Source: Actinomycetota bacterium
GTDB taxonomy: Bacteria > Actinomycetota > Acidimicrobiia > Acidimicrobiales > CADCSY01
Direction: 5' to 3'
Assembly: GCA_004366205.1 (NCBI GenBank)
Contig: ML178741.1
Span: forward strand, 2,579 to 48,371
DNA: 45,793 nucleotides
A program made the translations under genes and the position numbers. The notes below the pieces were generated by a model. It was not told the origin of the DNA. It saw only the letters and a list, made by a program, of their open reading frames with translations, and ran no database searches. Below, piece after piece: positions 12,950 through 20,650 of the stretch (position 1 is the first letter of the stretch; each line of letters opens with the position of its first letter).

Positions 12950-15636
12950 GCCGGCGCCCCCCGCGTGCTCCGGGACCGGCGGCGCCGGCCGCCCCGAGCC
13001 GGCTCGGGCGCATCGGGCCCCGGCGCTTCGACGGGCAGGGCCAGGACGAACACCGCCCCCTTCCCCACCTCGGACTCGCACCGCAGCTCGCCGCCGTGGG
13101 CCCGGGCGATGCGGGCGACGAGCGCCAGCCCGATGCCGAGGCCTCCGAACTGGCGCGTAGCGGAGCTGTCGGCCTGGGCGAAGTCGTCGAAGATCGCCTC
13201 CATCCGCTCGGGGGGGATGCCCACGCCGCGGTCGGCGACTGCGATCTCGACGACAGGGCCGGTCCCGTTGGTCCCGAAGGTGGCGTGCAGCGTGACGCGG
13301 CCGCCTGCCGGTGAGTACTTGACGGCGTTGTCGACGAGCTCGTCGAGGGCCTGCTCGATGTAGCGCCGGTCGAGGACCGTGACCGGGACGTCGCGGGCCA
13401 CGCGCCGGACGATCTGGTGGCGACCAGGGTCGACCCGGCCCTCCCAGCGGCGCACGACGGCGTCGAGCACCTCGCGCACCCGGACGGGCTCGGGCCGCAG
13501 CGAGAGCTTCCCGGCGGCGATCGTGGCGAAGTTGACCAGCTGGTCGATGACCCGCTCCAGCTGCCCGGCGCTGCCGAGGATCTCGCCCGCGAACTCCTTT
13601 GCCATCTCGGGGGCGATGTCGCGGCCGTGCAGCATGCCGGCGTAGCCCTTGATGGGCGTCAGCGGCGTCCGCAGCTCGTGGCTGATGTTCGAGAGGAAGT
13701 CGGTCTTCATGCGCTCGACCTCACGCTCGCGGCGCACGTCGCGCAGCACGATCACCGCGCCGGTGACGTCGCCGTCGGGATCGCGCACCGCACCCCGGGT
13801 CAGCGCGACCGGCACCTCACCCCCGCCGGGCTGCACCACCGTGCCGGTGCCGCTCCACGGCTCGAGACGGCGGCGGGCGACGAGCTCGGCGAGGTCCTTG
13901 CCCTCGGCGTCGACGAGCCGCACGGCGCGCGCGAGTGGCCGGCCCCGGACGTCGGCCGCCGGGACGCCGAAGAGCTCCTCGGCGGCGGCGTTGAAGTCGG
14001 TGACCCTGCCGTCGGCGTCGACGGCGACCAGAGCCTCCCCCATGCCGGCCACGATCGCCTCGAGGCGGGCTCGCAGCCGAGCCTCGTCCTCGGCCGCCAG
14101 GCGCAGCTCGTCGGTCATCGAGCGGATGGAGCCGGCCATCGAGTCGAAGGCGTCGCCCAGCACGCCCAGCTCGTCCTCCCGGGACACCTCGACGGTCAGG
14201 TCCAACCGGCCCTCCCGGATGTCGCCGGCGGCCAGCGTGAGGCGCCGCAGACCCGAGCCGATGCGCTCACCGACCAGGGCGGCGAGGAGCAGGGCGACGA
14301 GGGCGGCGACCAGGGCGACGACGAACAGCGTGCCGAACAGCGAGGACTGGGTCTCCTCGACGAGGCGGGTCGGCGCCGACGCCACGACGGCCATCACCGG
14401 CGTGCCGTCGGCCGCCTCGACGGGGTGGGCGGCGACGAAGTGGTCGGCGACGATCCGGGTGACGGGCCGGGACTCGGCGAGGGCCTGGGCGCCCGCCTCG
14501 GCCACGACGTCCTCCGGGGGCTGGGGCCCGCCCGCAGCGAGCACGCCGGTGACGTCGGTGAGGGCGAGGGCCATCTCGGGCTGGTTGTCCCACCGCACGG
14601 TGAGGTACGTGCGGTCCAGCACCTCGGCGACGACGGCGACGCCGGTGAAGCGCCGCGGCCCCTGGGCGAACTCGCGCGGCTGGACCGGGTGGACGCCGAT
14701 GGCCATGGCCCGCCCGCCGACGACGACGACGGACTGGACGCGCGCCCGGCGGGCGATGGCCTCCTGCACGGGACGGCTGTTGGCGAGCTCGAGGCGCAAG
14801 GCCGGGTCGTCGATGCCGACGACCGCGGCGGGGACGCCGGTGGCCGTGACGTAGGCGAGCACACCCGACTGGGTGCCGAGCGTCTCGGCGAGCACGGTGA
14901 GCGCGGTCTGGACCTCGGCCGCGACCCCGGCGGCGTCGGCGGCGGCGGGGTCGTCGTCCATGAGCAGCAGGGCCTCGCGGCTCGGGTCGCCGCCCGCGAG
15001 GGAGCCGGCCACGACCGTGGCGCCGGTCTGCAGCGCCCGGCGGGCGGCGGCGGTGGCCTCGGCCGCCTCGGAGCGGGCCCGGGCGTCCGCCCGGCGGCGC
15101 CCCTCCTCCTCGACGTTGCTGACCACGGCGGCCGACAGCGCGATGGAGACGGCGAGGACCACCAGGAGGACGGTTCCCGCGGCGCTGGCCGCGACGCGGG
15201 CGGGGATCGACCGGCGGCTGGCGACGAACAGCCCGGCGCCGATCAGCAGCGCCCCGCTGATCCGGGCGGCGTCCGAGGCGGGTCCGGCGGCGACGGCGGT
15301 GGCGACCTCGGCGGTGACGAGGAGGGCGCCGCCGCCCCACAGGAGCCGGCGCGACACCTCGTCGGGGCCCCACCGGACCGAGCCGAACGCAAGGGCGAGG
15401 AGCCCGACGGCCCGACCACCCAGCAGCAGTGGATGGGTGGCGTCGTCGACGATGAGCGCCCCGTGGACGAACGACGCGGCGCCGACGGCCACGAACCCGA
15501 CGCCCAGCAGCGACTGCGAGCCCCGGTCGGCCGCGAGCAGCTCGGGCCGCAAGAGGATCATCGCCAGGCCGGCGACGGCGACGACGAAGAGGACGAACTC
15601 GGCGGAGAACTCGAGCAGCGCCGTGGAGGCGGTCAT
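12946..15636 (-). CDS. Large membrane sensor histidine kinase (HAMP-PAS-HisKA-HATPase)
   Basis: 896 residues from ATG 15636, with GGAGGG about 5 bases upstream. Residues 1-165 hold about six TM helices. A further TM (VLLVVLAVSIALSAAVV) leads into an extracytoplasmic sensor of about 250 residues, and a TM near 435-460 returns to the cytoplasm. Then come HAMP (RLTLAAGDIREGRLDLTVEV), PAS (EALVAVDADGRVTDFNAAAE), an H-box with the phosphorylated His (FLSNISHELRTPLTPIKGY, about residue 645), an N-box (ALDELVDNAVKYSPAGG), G1 (DRGVGIPPE) and G2 (GGLGIGLALV). First gene of the five-gene operon. The seven-helix-like N-terminus plus a separate sensor domain makes the ligand hard to guess. Confidence 0.93.
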   Translation of the reverse strand: MTASTALLEFSAEFVLFVVAVAGLAMILLRPELLAADRGSQSLLGVGFVAVGAASFVHGALIVDDATHPLLLGGRAVGLLALAFGSVRWGPDEVSRRLLWGGGALLVTAEVATAVAAGPASDAARISGALLIGAGLFVASRRSIPARVAASAAGTVLLVVLAVSIALSAAVVSNVEEEGRRRADARARSEAAEATAAARRALQTGATVVAGSLAGGDPSREALLLMDDDPAAADAAGVAAEVQTALTVLAETLGTQSGVLAYVTATGVPAAVVGIDDPALRLELANSRPVQEAIARRARVQSVVVVGGRAMAIGVHPVQPREFAQGPRRFTGVAVVAEVLDRTYLTVRWDNQPEMALALTDVTGVLAAGGPQPPEDVVAEAGAQALAESRPVTRIVADHFVAAHPVEAADGTPVMAVVASAPTRLVEETQSSLFGTLFVVALVAALVALLLAALVGERIGSGLRRLTLAAGDIREGRLDLTVEVSREDELGVLGDAFDSMAGSIRSMTDELRLAAEDEARLRARLEAIVAGMGEALVAVDADGRVTDFNAAAEELFGVPAADVRGRPLARAVRLVDAEGKDLAELVARRRLEPWSGTGTVVQPGGGEVPVALTRGAVRDPDGDVTGAVIVLRDVRREREVERMKTDFLSNISHELRTPLTPIKGYAGMLHGRDIAPEMAKEFAGEILGSAGQLERVIDQLVNFATIAAGKLSLRPEPVRVREVLDAVVRRWEGRVDPGRHQIVRRVARDVPVTVLDRRYIEQALDELVDNAVKYSPAGGRVTLHATFGTNGTGPVVEIAVADRGVGIPPERMEAIFDDFAQADSSATRQFGGLGIGLALVARIARAHGGELRCESEVGKGAVFVLALPVEAPGPDAPEPARGGRRRRSRSTRGAPA

Positions 15637-15800
15637 GCGCTCCCTCCGTCAAGGCGCGCCGGGCCGGCCGACGCCGGCCACGAGCGCTGGCGCCCGCCCG
15701 GCCCTCCACACCGGGGCACACCCCACGTCATCTGGTGGTACATCGGCAGTGTCGACCCCGTCCTTGAGCGCCTTTGTGTCAAAGGTTCCGGTACGCCCCT
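15637..15800. other. 164-bp gap upstream of the kinase operon
   Basis: No gene seen. The kinase operon promoter should lie here on the minus strand. The only standout signal is an inverted repeat CCTTTG-TGT-CAAAGG at 15771-15785, which could be an operator. No clear -35/-10 pair is visible. Confidence 0.4.
15771..15785. promoter_or_regulatory. Inverted repeat, possible operator
   Basis: Perfect 6-base arms CCTTTG/CAAAGG around TGT, 135 bases upstream of the kinase start and 16 bases past the protease stop codon. It could be a regulator site for the kinase operon or part of a weak terminator for the protease gene. Confidence 0.3.
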
Positions 15801-16913
15801 TTAGGCGGCGACGTCGAGCTCGGACCCGAGCGGCTGCCCCCCGAGCTCCTCGAGGGCGGCCAGCGCCTCCTCCAGGCTGTCGACCCGGACGACGGTGAGC
15901 TCGTCGCCGGCGACCCGGCGGGCGATCTCGTAGTCGCCGCTGGGCACGAGGAACACGTCGATGCCCGCTCGCCGCACAGCGACGGTCTTCTGGGCGACCC
16001 CCCCGACGGCGTCGACCGACCCGTCCCGCCCGATCGTGCCCGTCGCCGCGACGCGCCGTCCGCCCGTGAGCTCACCGGGTGAGAGCACGTCGATGACCGC
16101 CAAGGTGAAGGCCAGGCCGGCGGATGGCCCGCCGATGCGCTGCGAGTCGATCCGGACGCCGAAGGGGAAGCGGAACCGGAGCCCCCGCGTGTCGAGCTGC
16201 ACGCCGAGCAGGGCCCGGTCCGGGTCCTCGGGCCGGGGGGCCAGGGCGAGCTCGACCTCCCGGGTGGGCCCCTCGGGGTCGTCGGACGATCCGACCGTGA
16301 GGCGCACGACCTCCCCCGCTCGCCGGCCGCTGACGGCCTGCACCACGTCGTCGGCCAGCCGGACCTCCCGGCCGTCGACGGCGACGATGATGTCGCCCCG
16401 CTCGAGCACGCCGTCCGCCGGCATGCCCTCGAGCACGCCGACGACCACCGCTCCCTCGCCCTCGAGCTCGACGTCGTAGCCCAGGGTCGAGAACGCGACG
16501 AACAGCGCCACCTGCTTGGAGTCGTCCATCAGGTTGAGGTTCACCTGTCGCAGCTCGTCGGGGCTGACGTCCGGGGGGAGCACCTGCTCCTCGGCCAGGA
16601 CCTCCACGGCGCTGTCGAGCCAGCCCCGGACCACCTCGAGCACGGTCGCCCGCCGCAACGAGACCGTGACCAGGTACAGCTCGCCCTCGGGTTCGTGGCG
16701 CACGGCGCCGTCGACCTCGACGAGCTCGGTGACCTCGAACGCGCTCCCGGGGCTGATCGTGTAGTACGGGACCTGGAGGAACGCCGAACCGACGACGGCG
16801 GCGATCAGCAGCCCGGCAGGGATCAGCCACAGCCACCACCGGCGGCGGCGTGGGGCGGGGCCGGTCTCGGGCGGGGGTCCGTCCGGCAGTACGATCTCGT
16901 CGATCGTGCTCAC
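15801..16913 (-). CDS. PDZ-domain Lon-type (S16) membrane protease
   Basis: 370 residues from GTG 16913, the only start that keeps the N-terminal anchor. A short Pro-rich cytoplasmic tail precedes one TM helix (WWLWLIPAGLLIAAVVGSAF). A PDZ domain lies at about residues 170-245 (EGMPADGVLERGDIIVAVDG). A Lon-like proteolytic domain follows with catalytic Ser in QRIGGPSAGLAFTLAVID and the Lys of the dyad in GVAQKTVAVRRAG. This is the YlbL/Rv3194c-type secreted-side protease found in Gram-positives. The start overlaps that of the divergent gene at 16906, so transcripts are probably leaderless. Confidence 0.9.
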   Translation of the reverse strand: MSTIDEIVLPDGPPPETGPAPRRRRWWLWLIPAGLLIAAVVGSAFLQVPYYTISPGSAFEVTELVEVDGAVRHEPEGELYLVTVSLRRATVLEVVRGWLDSAVEVLAEEQVLPPDVSPDELRQVNLNLMDDSKQVALFVAFSTLGYDVELEGEGAVVVGVLEGMPADGVLERGDIIVAVDGREVRLADDVVQAVSGRRAGEVVRLTVGSSDDPEGPTREVELALAPRPEDPDRALLGVQLDTRGLRFRFPFGVRIDSQRIGGPSAGLAFTLAVIDVLSPGELTGGRRVAATGTIGRDGSVDAVGGVAQKTVAVRRAGIDVFLVPSGDYEIARRVAGDELTVVRVDSLEEALAALEELGGQPLGSELDVAA

Positions 16914-17565
16914 CTTGGTGATCTGCCTCGTCGTGTTGGGGGGCTCGATCGCCGCCGTACTGCTGATGTCCGTCGGCGGCGACGAACAGCCTGCCACGGA
17001 TGTCACCCGACCCCACCGCGAGCGGCCCGTGGCCGCGGCCGCCGCGGCGCGCGCCGGCCGCCTCGTCCGCCGCGCCCGGGCGAGCCTCGAGCGGTCGCGG
17101 ACGGCGGCAACCACCCACAGCCCCCGACCGGTGGTCGCCGGCGCCCGCGAGGCGGGGGGCCGCTCGTCCTCCACCGCTGTCGCCGCCGTCGCATCGACCG
17201 CCGGCGCCACCGGCGCGGCGACCGCCGTCGCCCCCGCGCCGCAGGCCGAGCGGACGCCTCCGTCGCCTCCCCCCGGCTCCGTCCCGTCGCCGCCCCACCC
17301 GGAGACGGCCCGGCCGGCCCCTCCCGTCGCGACCGCGAGCCCGGCCCGCACCGCCAGCCGACCGGGCCCTGCGCCTCGGTCCGCCGGCTCCCAGGCGGGC
17401 GGTGCGCCCCGCAGCGTGCGGGTGATCACGGTCTCGCCCTGGCGGCGGGCGCGCGCCGCGCTCGGGCTGTTCGTGATGACGGTCGTCGTAGGGATGCTCG
17501 TGGCCGGCCTGATCGCCCTGGCCGCGCTCGCCATCGCTCTCGGCCTGCGCGAGGCCGTGGGCTGA
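16906..17565 (+). CDS. Two-TM hypothetical protein with Ala/Pro-rich middle
   Basis: 219 residues if GTG 16906 is used; TTG 16915, GTG 16918 or GTG 16933 are alternatives. An N-terminal hydrophobic helix (LVICLVVLGGSIAAVLLMSV) is followed by about 140 residues of Ala/Pro/Arg-rich low complexity (SPPPGSVPSPPHPETARPAP). A second TM helix (LGLFVMTVVVGMLVAGLIAL) sits near the C-terminus. The two clean TM segments argue that this frame, not the opposite strand, is coding. No family recognised. Its start region overlaps the first codons of the divergent PDZ protease. Confidence 0.6.
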   Translation: MLTLVICLVVLGGSIAAVLLMSVGGDEQPATDVTRPHRERPVAAAAAARAGRLVRRARASLERSRTAATTHSPRPVVAGAREAGGRSSSTAVAAVASTAGATGAATAVAPAPQAERTPPSPPPGSVPSPPHPETARPAPPVATASPARTASRPGPAPRSAGSQAGGAPRSVRVITVSPWRRARAALGLFVMTVVVGMLVAGLIALAALAIALGLREAVG

Positions 17566-17567
17566 CG

Positions 17568-18272
17568 TCAGCCGCCGTGCGGAGTGTCCGGGCAGGCGGG
17601 GGGCGGCCAGTCGCCCAGTTCGGTGGCGTCGGTGTACACCGCGTGGAACCACAGGTCGGTGAGCTGGTGGACGGCGGCCTCGTAGGAGTCCTCGGTCACC
17701 GGCGGCTCCTGGAGCACGAAGTGCGTGAACGCGAACCACTCGACCATCGAGCCGAGCGCGTGGGCGGCCAGCACCGGGTCGAGCGGCCGGATGGCGCCCT
17801 CGCTGCGCAGCCGCTCGAGGTTGCGGGCGACCCGGGCGGTGAACCGGCGCCGGATGTCGAGCCACAGTCGCTCGACCGCCCGGTTCGTGAACGTGGCCTC
17901 GAGCAGGCAGCGCCAGAGCGGCCCGTGCTCGACGAACACCCCGAGGAAGCCCCGGATCGACACCTCGATGGCGCCCCGCGGGTGGCCGCGCGCCCAACGG
18001 GCGCCGGCCTCTTCGTAGAGGCGCTCGGTGACCACGGCCATCACCCGGCCGAACACGTCCTCCTTGTTCTTGAAGTAGAGGTAGAACGTGCCGTGGGCGG
18101 TGGCCGCCCGGCTCGTGATGGCGCCCACCGTCGTCCCCTGGTAGCCGCGCTCCTCGAACACGGCGCGGGCGGCGGCGAGCAGCTGCTCCTGGGTCGCCGC
18201 CGCCTGCAGCTGGCGCTTGCTGGGGGCCTGACCCGCCTCGCCGTCCCGGGAAGGAGTCGTCGGTGGGCTCAC
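17568..18272 (-). CDS. TetR-family transcriptional regulator
   Basis: 234 residues from GTG 18272. The N-terminal TetR DNA-binding domain includes LLAAARAVFEERGYQGTTVG and the recognition-helix region AHGTFYLYFKNKEDVF (residues about 30-75). The C-terminal ligand domain is helical (FLGVFVEHGPLWRCLLEATF, HALGSMVEWFAFTHFV). It is divergent from the HEAT-repeat gene, with overlapping start codons, so autoregulation and control of that gene from within the overlap are plausible. Ligand unknown. Confidence 0.92.
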   Translation of the reverse strand: MSPPTTPSRDGEAGQAPSKRQLQAAATQEQLLAAARAVFEERGYQGTTVGAITSRAATAHGTFYLYFKNKEDVFGRVMAVVTERLYEEAGARWARGHPRGAIEVSIRGFLGVFVEHGPLWRCLLEATFTNRAVERLWLDIRRRFTARVARNLERLRSEGAIRPLDPVLAAHALGSMVEWFAFTHFVLQEPPVTEDSYEAAVHQLTDLWFHAVYTDATELGDWPPPACPDTPHGG

Positions 18273-18877
18273 CGGACCGGACGGTAGCCGACCGGCGCCG
18301 GAGCGCGGCGCTGGCGGGCCACCGCGGCGACGCTGCCGCCGCCCGGGCCCTGCTGGGCGACCCGCACCCCGGGGTGCGCGCCGCGGCGCTGGGCGCGCTC
18401 GCTCGCACCGGGGCGCTGACCGACGACGAGCTGGGGGCAGGCCTGGCCGACCGGGACCCGGCCGTGCGCCGCCGGGCGCTGGAGCTGGCAGCCGGCCGCG
18501 CCACACCCCCCGTCCTGGCGTTGCTCGACGATCCCGACCCCGGCGTCGTCGAGACCGCGGCCTGGGCCGCCGGGGAGCGGAGCCCACCCGAACCCGGCGC
18601 GGTCGAACGGCTCGTGCGGCTGGCGACCGACCACGACGACCCGCTCTGCCGGGAAGCGGCCGTCGCCGCGCTCGGGGCCATCGGCGACGAGGCCGGCCTG
18701 CCGGCGGTGCTCGGCGCGCTCGCCGACCGGCCCGCGGTCCGCCGGCGCGCTGTGGTCGCCCTCGCCCCGTTCGACGGTCCCGAGGTGGAGGCGGCGCTCA
18801 GGCGGGCGCTCGAGGACCGCGACTGGCAGGTGCGCCAGGCCGCCGAGGACCTCCTCGCCGAAGGCGACCACGGTTGA
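18263..18877 (+). CDS. HEAT-repeat protein
   Basis: 204 residues from GTG 18263, overlapping the divergent TetR start by 10 bases. The sequence is nearly all HEAT/PBS-lyase-like repeats of about 30 residues: DPHPGVRAAALGALARTG, DRDPAVRRRALELAAG, DPDPGVVETAAWAAGE, DDPLCREAAVAALGAIGDE, and a final DRDWQVRQAAEDLLAEGD. It is probably a small protein-binding scaffold. No catalytic motif. It ends 4 bases before the converging mreB stop. Confidence 0.85.
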   Translation: MGSPDRTVADRRRSAALAGHRGDAAAARALLGDPHPGVRAAALGALARTGALTDDELGAGLADRDPAVRRRALELAAGRATPPVLALLDDPDPGVVETAAWAAGERSPPEPGAVERLVRLATDHDDPLCREAAVAALGAIGDEAGLPAVLGALADRPAVRRRAVVALAPFDGPEVEAALRRALEDRDWQVRQAAEDLLAEGDHG

Positions 18878-18881
18878 CGCT

Positions 18882-19886
18882 CTAGCGGCGGGCGCCCATG
18901 AACATCACCTTCAGCGAGTCGTAGGACTCGATGACGCGCCCGGCGCCGAGCACCACGCACTCGAGCGGGGCGTCGACCAGGTGCACGGGGATGTTCGTCT
19001 CGTTGGCGAGGCGGACGTCGAGGCCCCGCAGCATGCCGCCGCCTCCGACCAGGTGGATGCCTTGCACGATGAGGTCCTGGGCCAGCTCGGGCGGGGCGTC
19101 GCCCAGGCAGGCGATCACCGAGTCGCAGATGGCGCTCACCTGCTCCTCGATGGCGTGACGCACCTCGGACGGCGACAGGATCACGGTCTTGGGCAGGCCG
19201 GTCATGAGGTCGCGGCCGCGGACCTCGGCCTTCACCTCGTCGCCGACGTCCCAGGCCGAGCCGATGGCGACCTTGATCTCTTCGGCGGTGCGCTCGCCCA
19301 CGGCGATGCCGTACTCGCGCCGGACGTAGGTCTGGATGGCGGCGTCGATGTCGAACGAACCGACCCGGATCGCCTGGAGCGCGACCACGCCCCCCAGGCT
19401 GATGACCGCCGTCTCGGTCGTGCCGCCGCCGATGTCGACCACCATGTTCCCGAGCGGCTCGTGGATCGGCAGCCCCGCACCGATGGCGGCCGCCATGGGC
19501 TGCTCGAGCAGCTGGGCGTCGGCCGCCCCGGCGCGGCGGGCGGCCTCGGTGACGGCGCGGCGCTCGACCTCGGTGATGGCGGAGGGAACGCAGATGACGA
19601 CACGGGGGCGATTCAGGCGGCTCACGCCCGCCCGCTGGAGCAGCAGGCGGATCATGCGCTGGGTGACGTCGAAGTCGGTGATGGCGCCCTGCCGCAGCGG
19701 CCGGACGGCGACGATGTAGCCGGGGGTGCGACCGATCATCTGCCAGGCCTCGTGGCCCATGGCGAGCACGTCGCCGGTACGGCTGTTGAGCGCGATCACG
19801 GACGGTTCGTTCAGGACGATGCCCCGACCCCGGGCGTAGACGAGCGTGTTGGCCGTGCCGAGGTCGATGGCGAGGTCGCGCGCCAC
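18882..19886 (-). CDS. mreB: Rod-shape-determining actin homolog MreB
   Basis: 334 residues from GTG 19886, matching the family length. Phosphate 1 motif DLAIDLGTANTLVYARGRG at the N-terminus, phosphate 2 VVDIGGGTTETAVISLGG near residue 165, adenosine motif LVGGGGMLRGLD near 285. The ELL.QP.AAAIGAGLP region is also present (LLEQPMAAAIGAGLPI). MreB polymerises under the membrane to guide lateral wall synthesis. The usual mreC and mreD are absent next to it. It is the third gene of moaE-small TM protein-mreB, starting 2 bases after the small gene's stop. Confidence 0.95.
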   Translation of the reverse strand: MARDLAIDLGTANTLVYARGRGIVLNEPSVIALNSRTGDVLAMGHEAWQMIGRTPGYIVAVRPLRQGAITDFDVTQRMIRLLLQRAGVSRLNRPRVVICVPSAITEVERRAVTEAARRAGAADAQLLEQPMAAAIGAGLPIHEPLGNMVVDIGGGTTETAVISLGGVVALQAIRVGSFDIDAAIQTYVRREYGIAVGERTAEEIKVAIGSAWDVGDEVKAEVRGRDLMTGLPKTVILSPSEVRHAIEEQVSAICDSVIACLGDAPPELAQDLIVQGIHLVGGGGMLRGLDVRLANETNIPVHLVDAPLECVVLGAGRVIESYDSLKVMFMGARR

Positions 19887-19888
19887 CC

Positions 19889-20074
19889 CTACCGTCCGGC
19901 CCCGCGGGCGCGGTCGCGACCGGGCTCCTCGCCCGGCGCCAGCGCCCGCATCTCGCGCCGGAAGTCCTCGATGCCCGACGTCAGCGACCGGGGGCGCCGG
20001 TACTTGAGCCACAGCACGAGCGAGCCGAGCACGCTGACGGCCAGGGCGATGAGCAGGAAGGCGAGGGGGCTCAC
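19889..20074 (-). CDS. Small single-TM protein between moaE and mreB
   Basis: 61 residues from GTG 20074, overlapping the moaE stop (GTGA). An N-terminal TM helix (LAFLLIALAVSVLGSLVLWL) is followed by a basic patch (KYRRPRSL) and a charged tail (GIEDFRREMRALAPGEEP). It is predicted to be an N-out, C-in anchor with a cytoplasmic tail. The 2-base spacing to mreB ensures co-expression, so a role at the membrane with MreB is possible. No family recognised. Confidence 0.75.
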   Translation of the reverse strand: MSPLAFLLIALAVSVLGSLVLWLKYRRPRSLTSGIEDFRREMRALAPGEEPGRDRARGAGR

Positions 20075-20556
20075 GACCGCACCTCGGTCATGTCGCGCTC
20101 GTGGATCTCGGCCACCGGACAGGTGGCCTCGCTCCAGGCCTGCCCACCGTCCCAGACCTCGAGCTTCCAGATGGGCACGGTCGCCTTCAGCGTGTCGATG
20201 CACCACCGTGCCGCGGCGAAGGCGTCGGGCCGGTGCGGCGCCGACACGGCCACGACCACCGCGGGTTCACCCAGCTCGACCCGGCCGATGCGGTGGAGCA
20301 GGGCCACCCGACCGACCGCCGGCCAGCGCCGGCGCGCCTCGCCGGCGATCGCCCCGAGCCGCGGCTCGACCTGTTCCTCGTAGGCCTCGTAGACCAGGTG
20401 CGTGACCCCGGACCGCTCGCCCGCGTGGTCGCGCACCGTGCCGGAGAACAGCACCAGGGCGCCGCACGAGGGCAGCACGGCCCACGCGGCGACGGCCCCG
20501 ACAGGGAGGGCCTCGGCGGTCAGTCCGATCCACACGTCGTGGTCGGGTGGGCGCAT
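20071..20556 (-). CDS. moaE: Molybdopterin synthase catalytic subunit MoaE
   Basis: 161 residues from ATG 20556. MoaE converts cyclic pyranopterin monophosphate to molybdopterin using sulfur carried on MoaD. Visible motifs are GALVLFSGTVRDH, LVYEAYEEQ, HRIGRVELGEPAVVVAVSAP and the active-site lysine segment CIDTLKATVPIWKLEVW. No moaD or other moa gene is nearby. A TAGCAT -10-like hexamer lies 6 bases before the ATG, suggesting a leaderless message. First gene of the mreB operon. Confidence 0.94.
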   Translation of the reverse strand: MRPPDHDVWIGLTAEALPVGAVAAWAVLPSCGALVLFSGTVRDHAGERSGVTHLVYEAYEEQVEPRLGAIAGEARRRWPAVGRVALLHRIGRVELGEPAVVVAVSAPHRPDAFAAARWCIDTLKATVPIWKLEVWDGGQAWSEATCPVAEIHERDMTEVRS

Positions 20557-20577
20557 GGTGCAATGCTAGTGAGCGCT

Positions 20578-20609
20578 CCCCCGCCTCCGGGGGTCCCCCG
20601 CGTCGGGGG
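20578..20609. promoter_or_regulatory. Two tandem GC hairpins in a divergent promoter region
   Basis: CCCCCG-cctc-CGGGGG (20578-20593) is followed at once by CCCCCG-cgt-CGGGGG (20595-20609), midway between moaE (minus) and the HtrA gene (plus). A TATCAT -10-like box at 20637-20642 sits 8 bases before the HtrA ATG. The hairpins may insulate the two promoters or bind a regulator; no function is proven. Confidence 0.4.
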
Positions 20610-20650
20610 CGACGGCCGATCGCGGGAAGCGGTCCGTATCATCGCGGCCG

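Noticed and set aside
15778-15795. AGGTTCCGGTAC stretch resembling the left end of the IS481-type element
   Set aside because: About 12 bases match, but there is no TGTGA terminus, no further 17-bp units, no transposase and no target duplication; treated as chance.
16072-18960. Long minus-strand open frame crossing the PDZ protease, the TetR gene and the HEAT gene
   Set aside because: Arg/Pro/Ala-rich nonsense crossing three well-supported genes in other frames.
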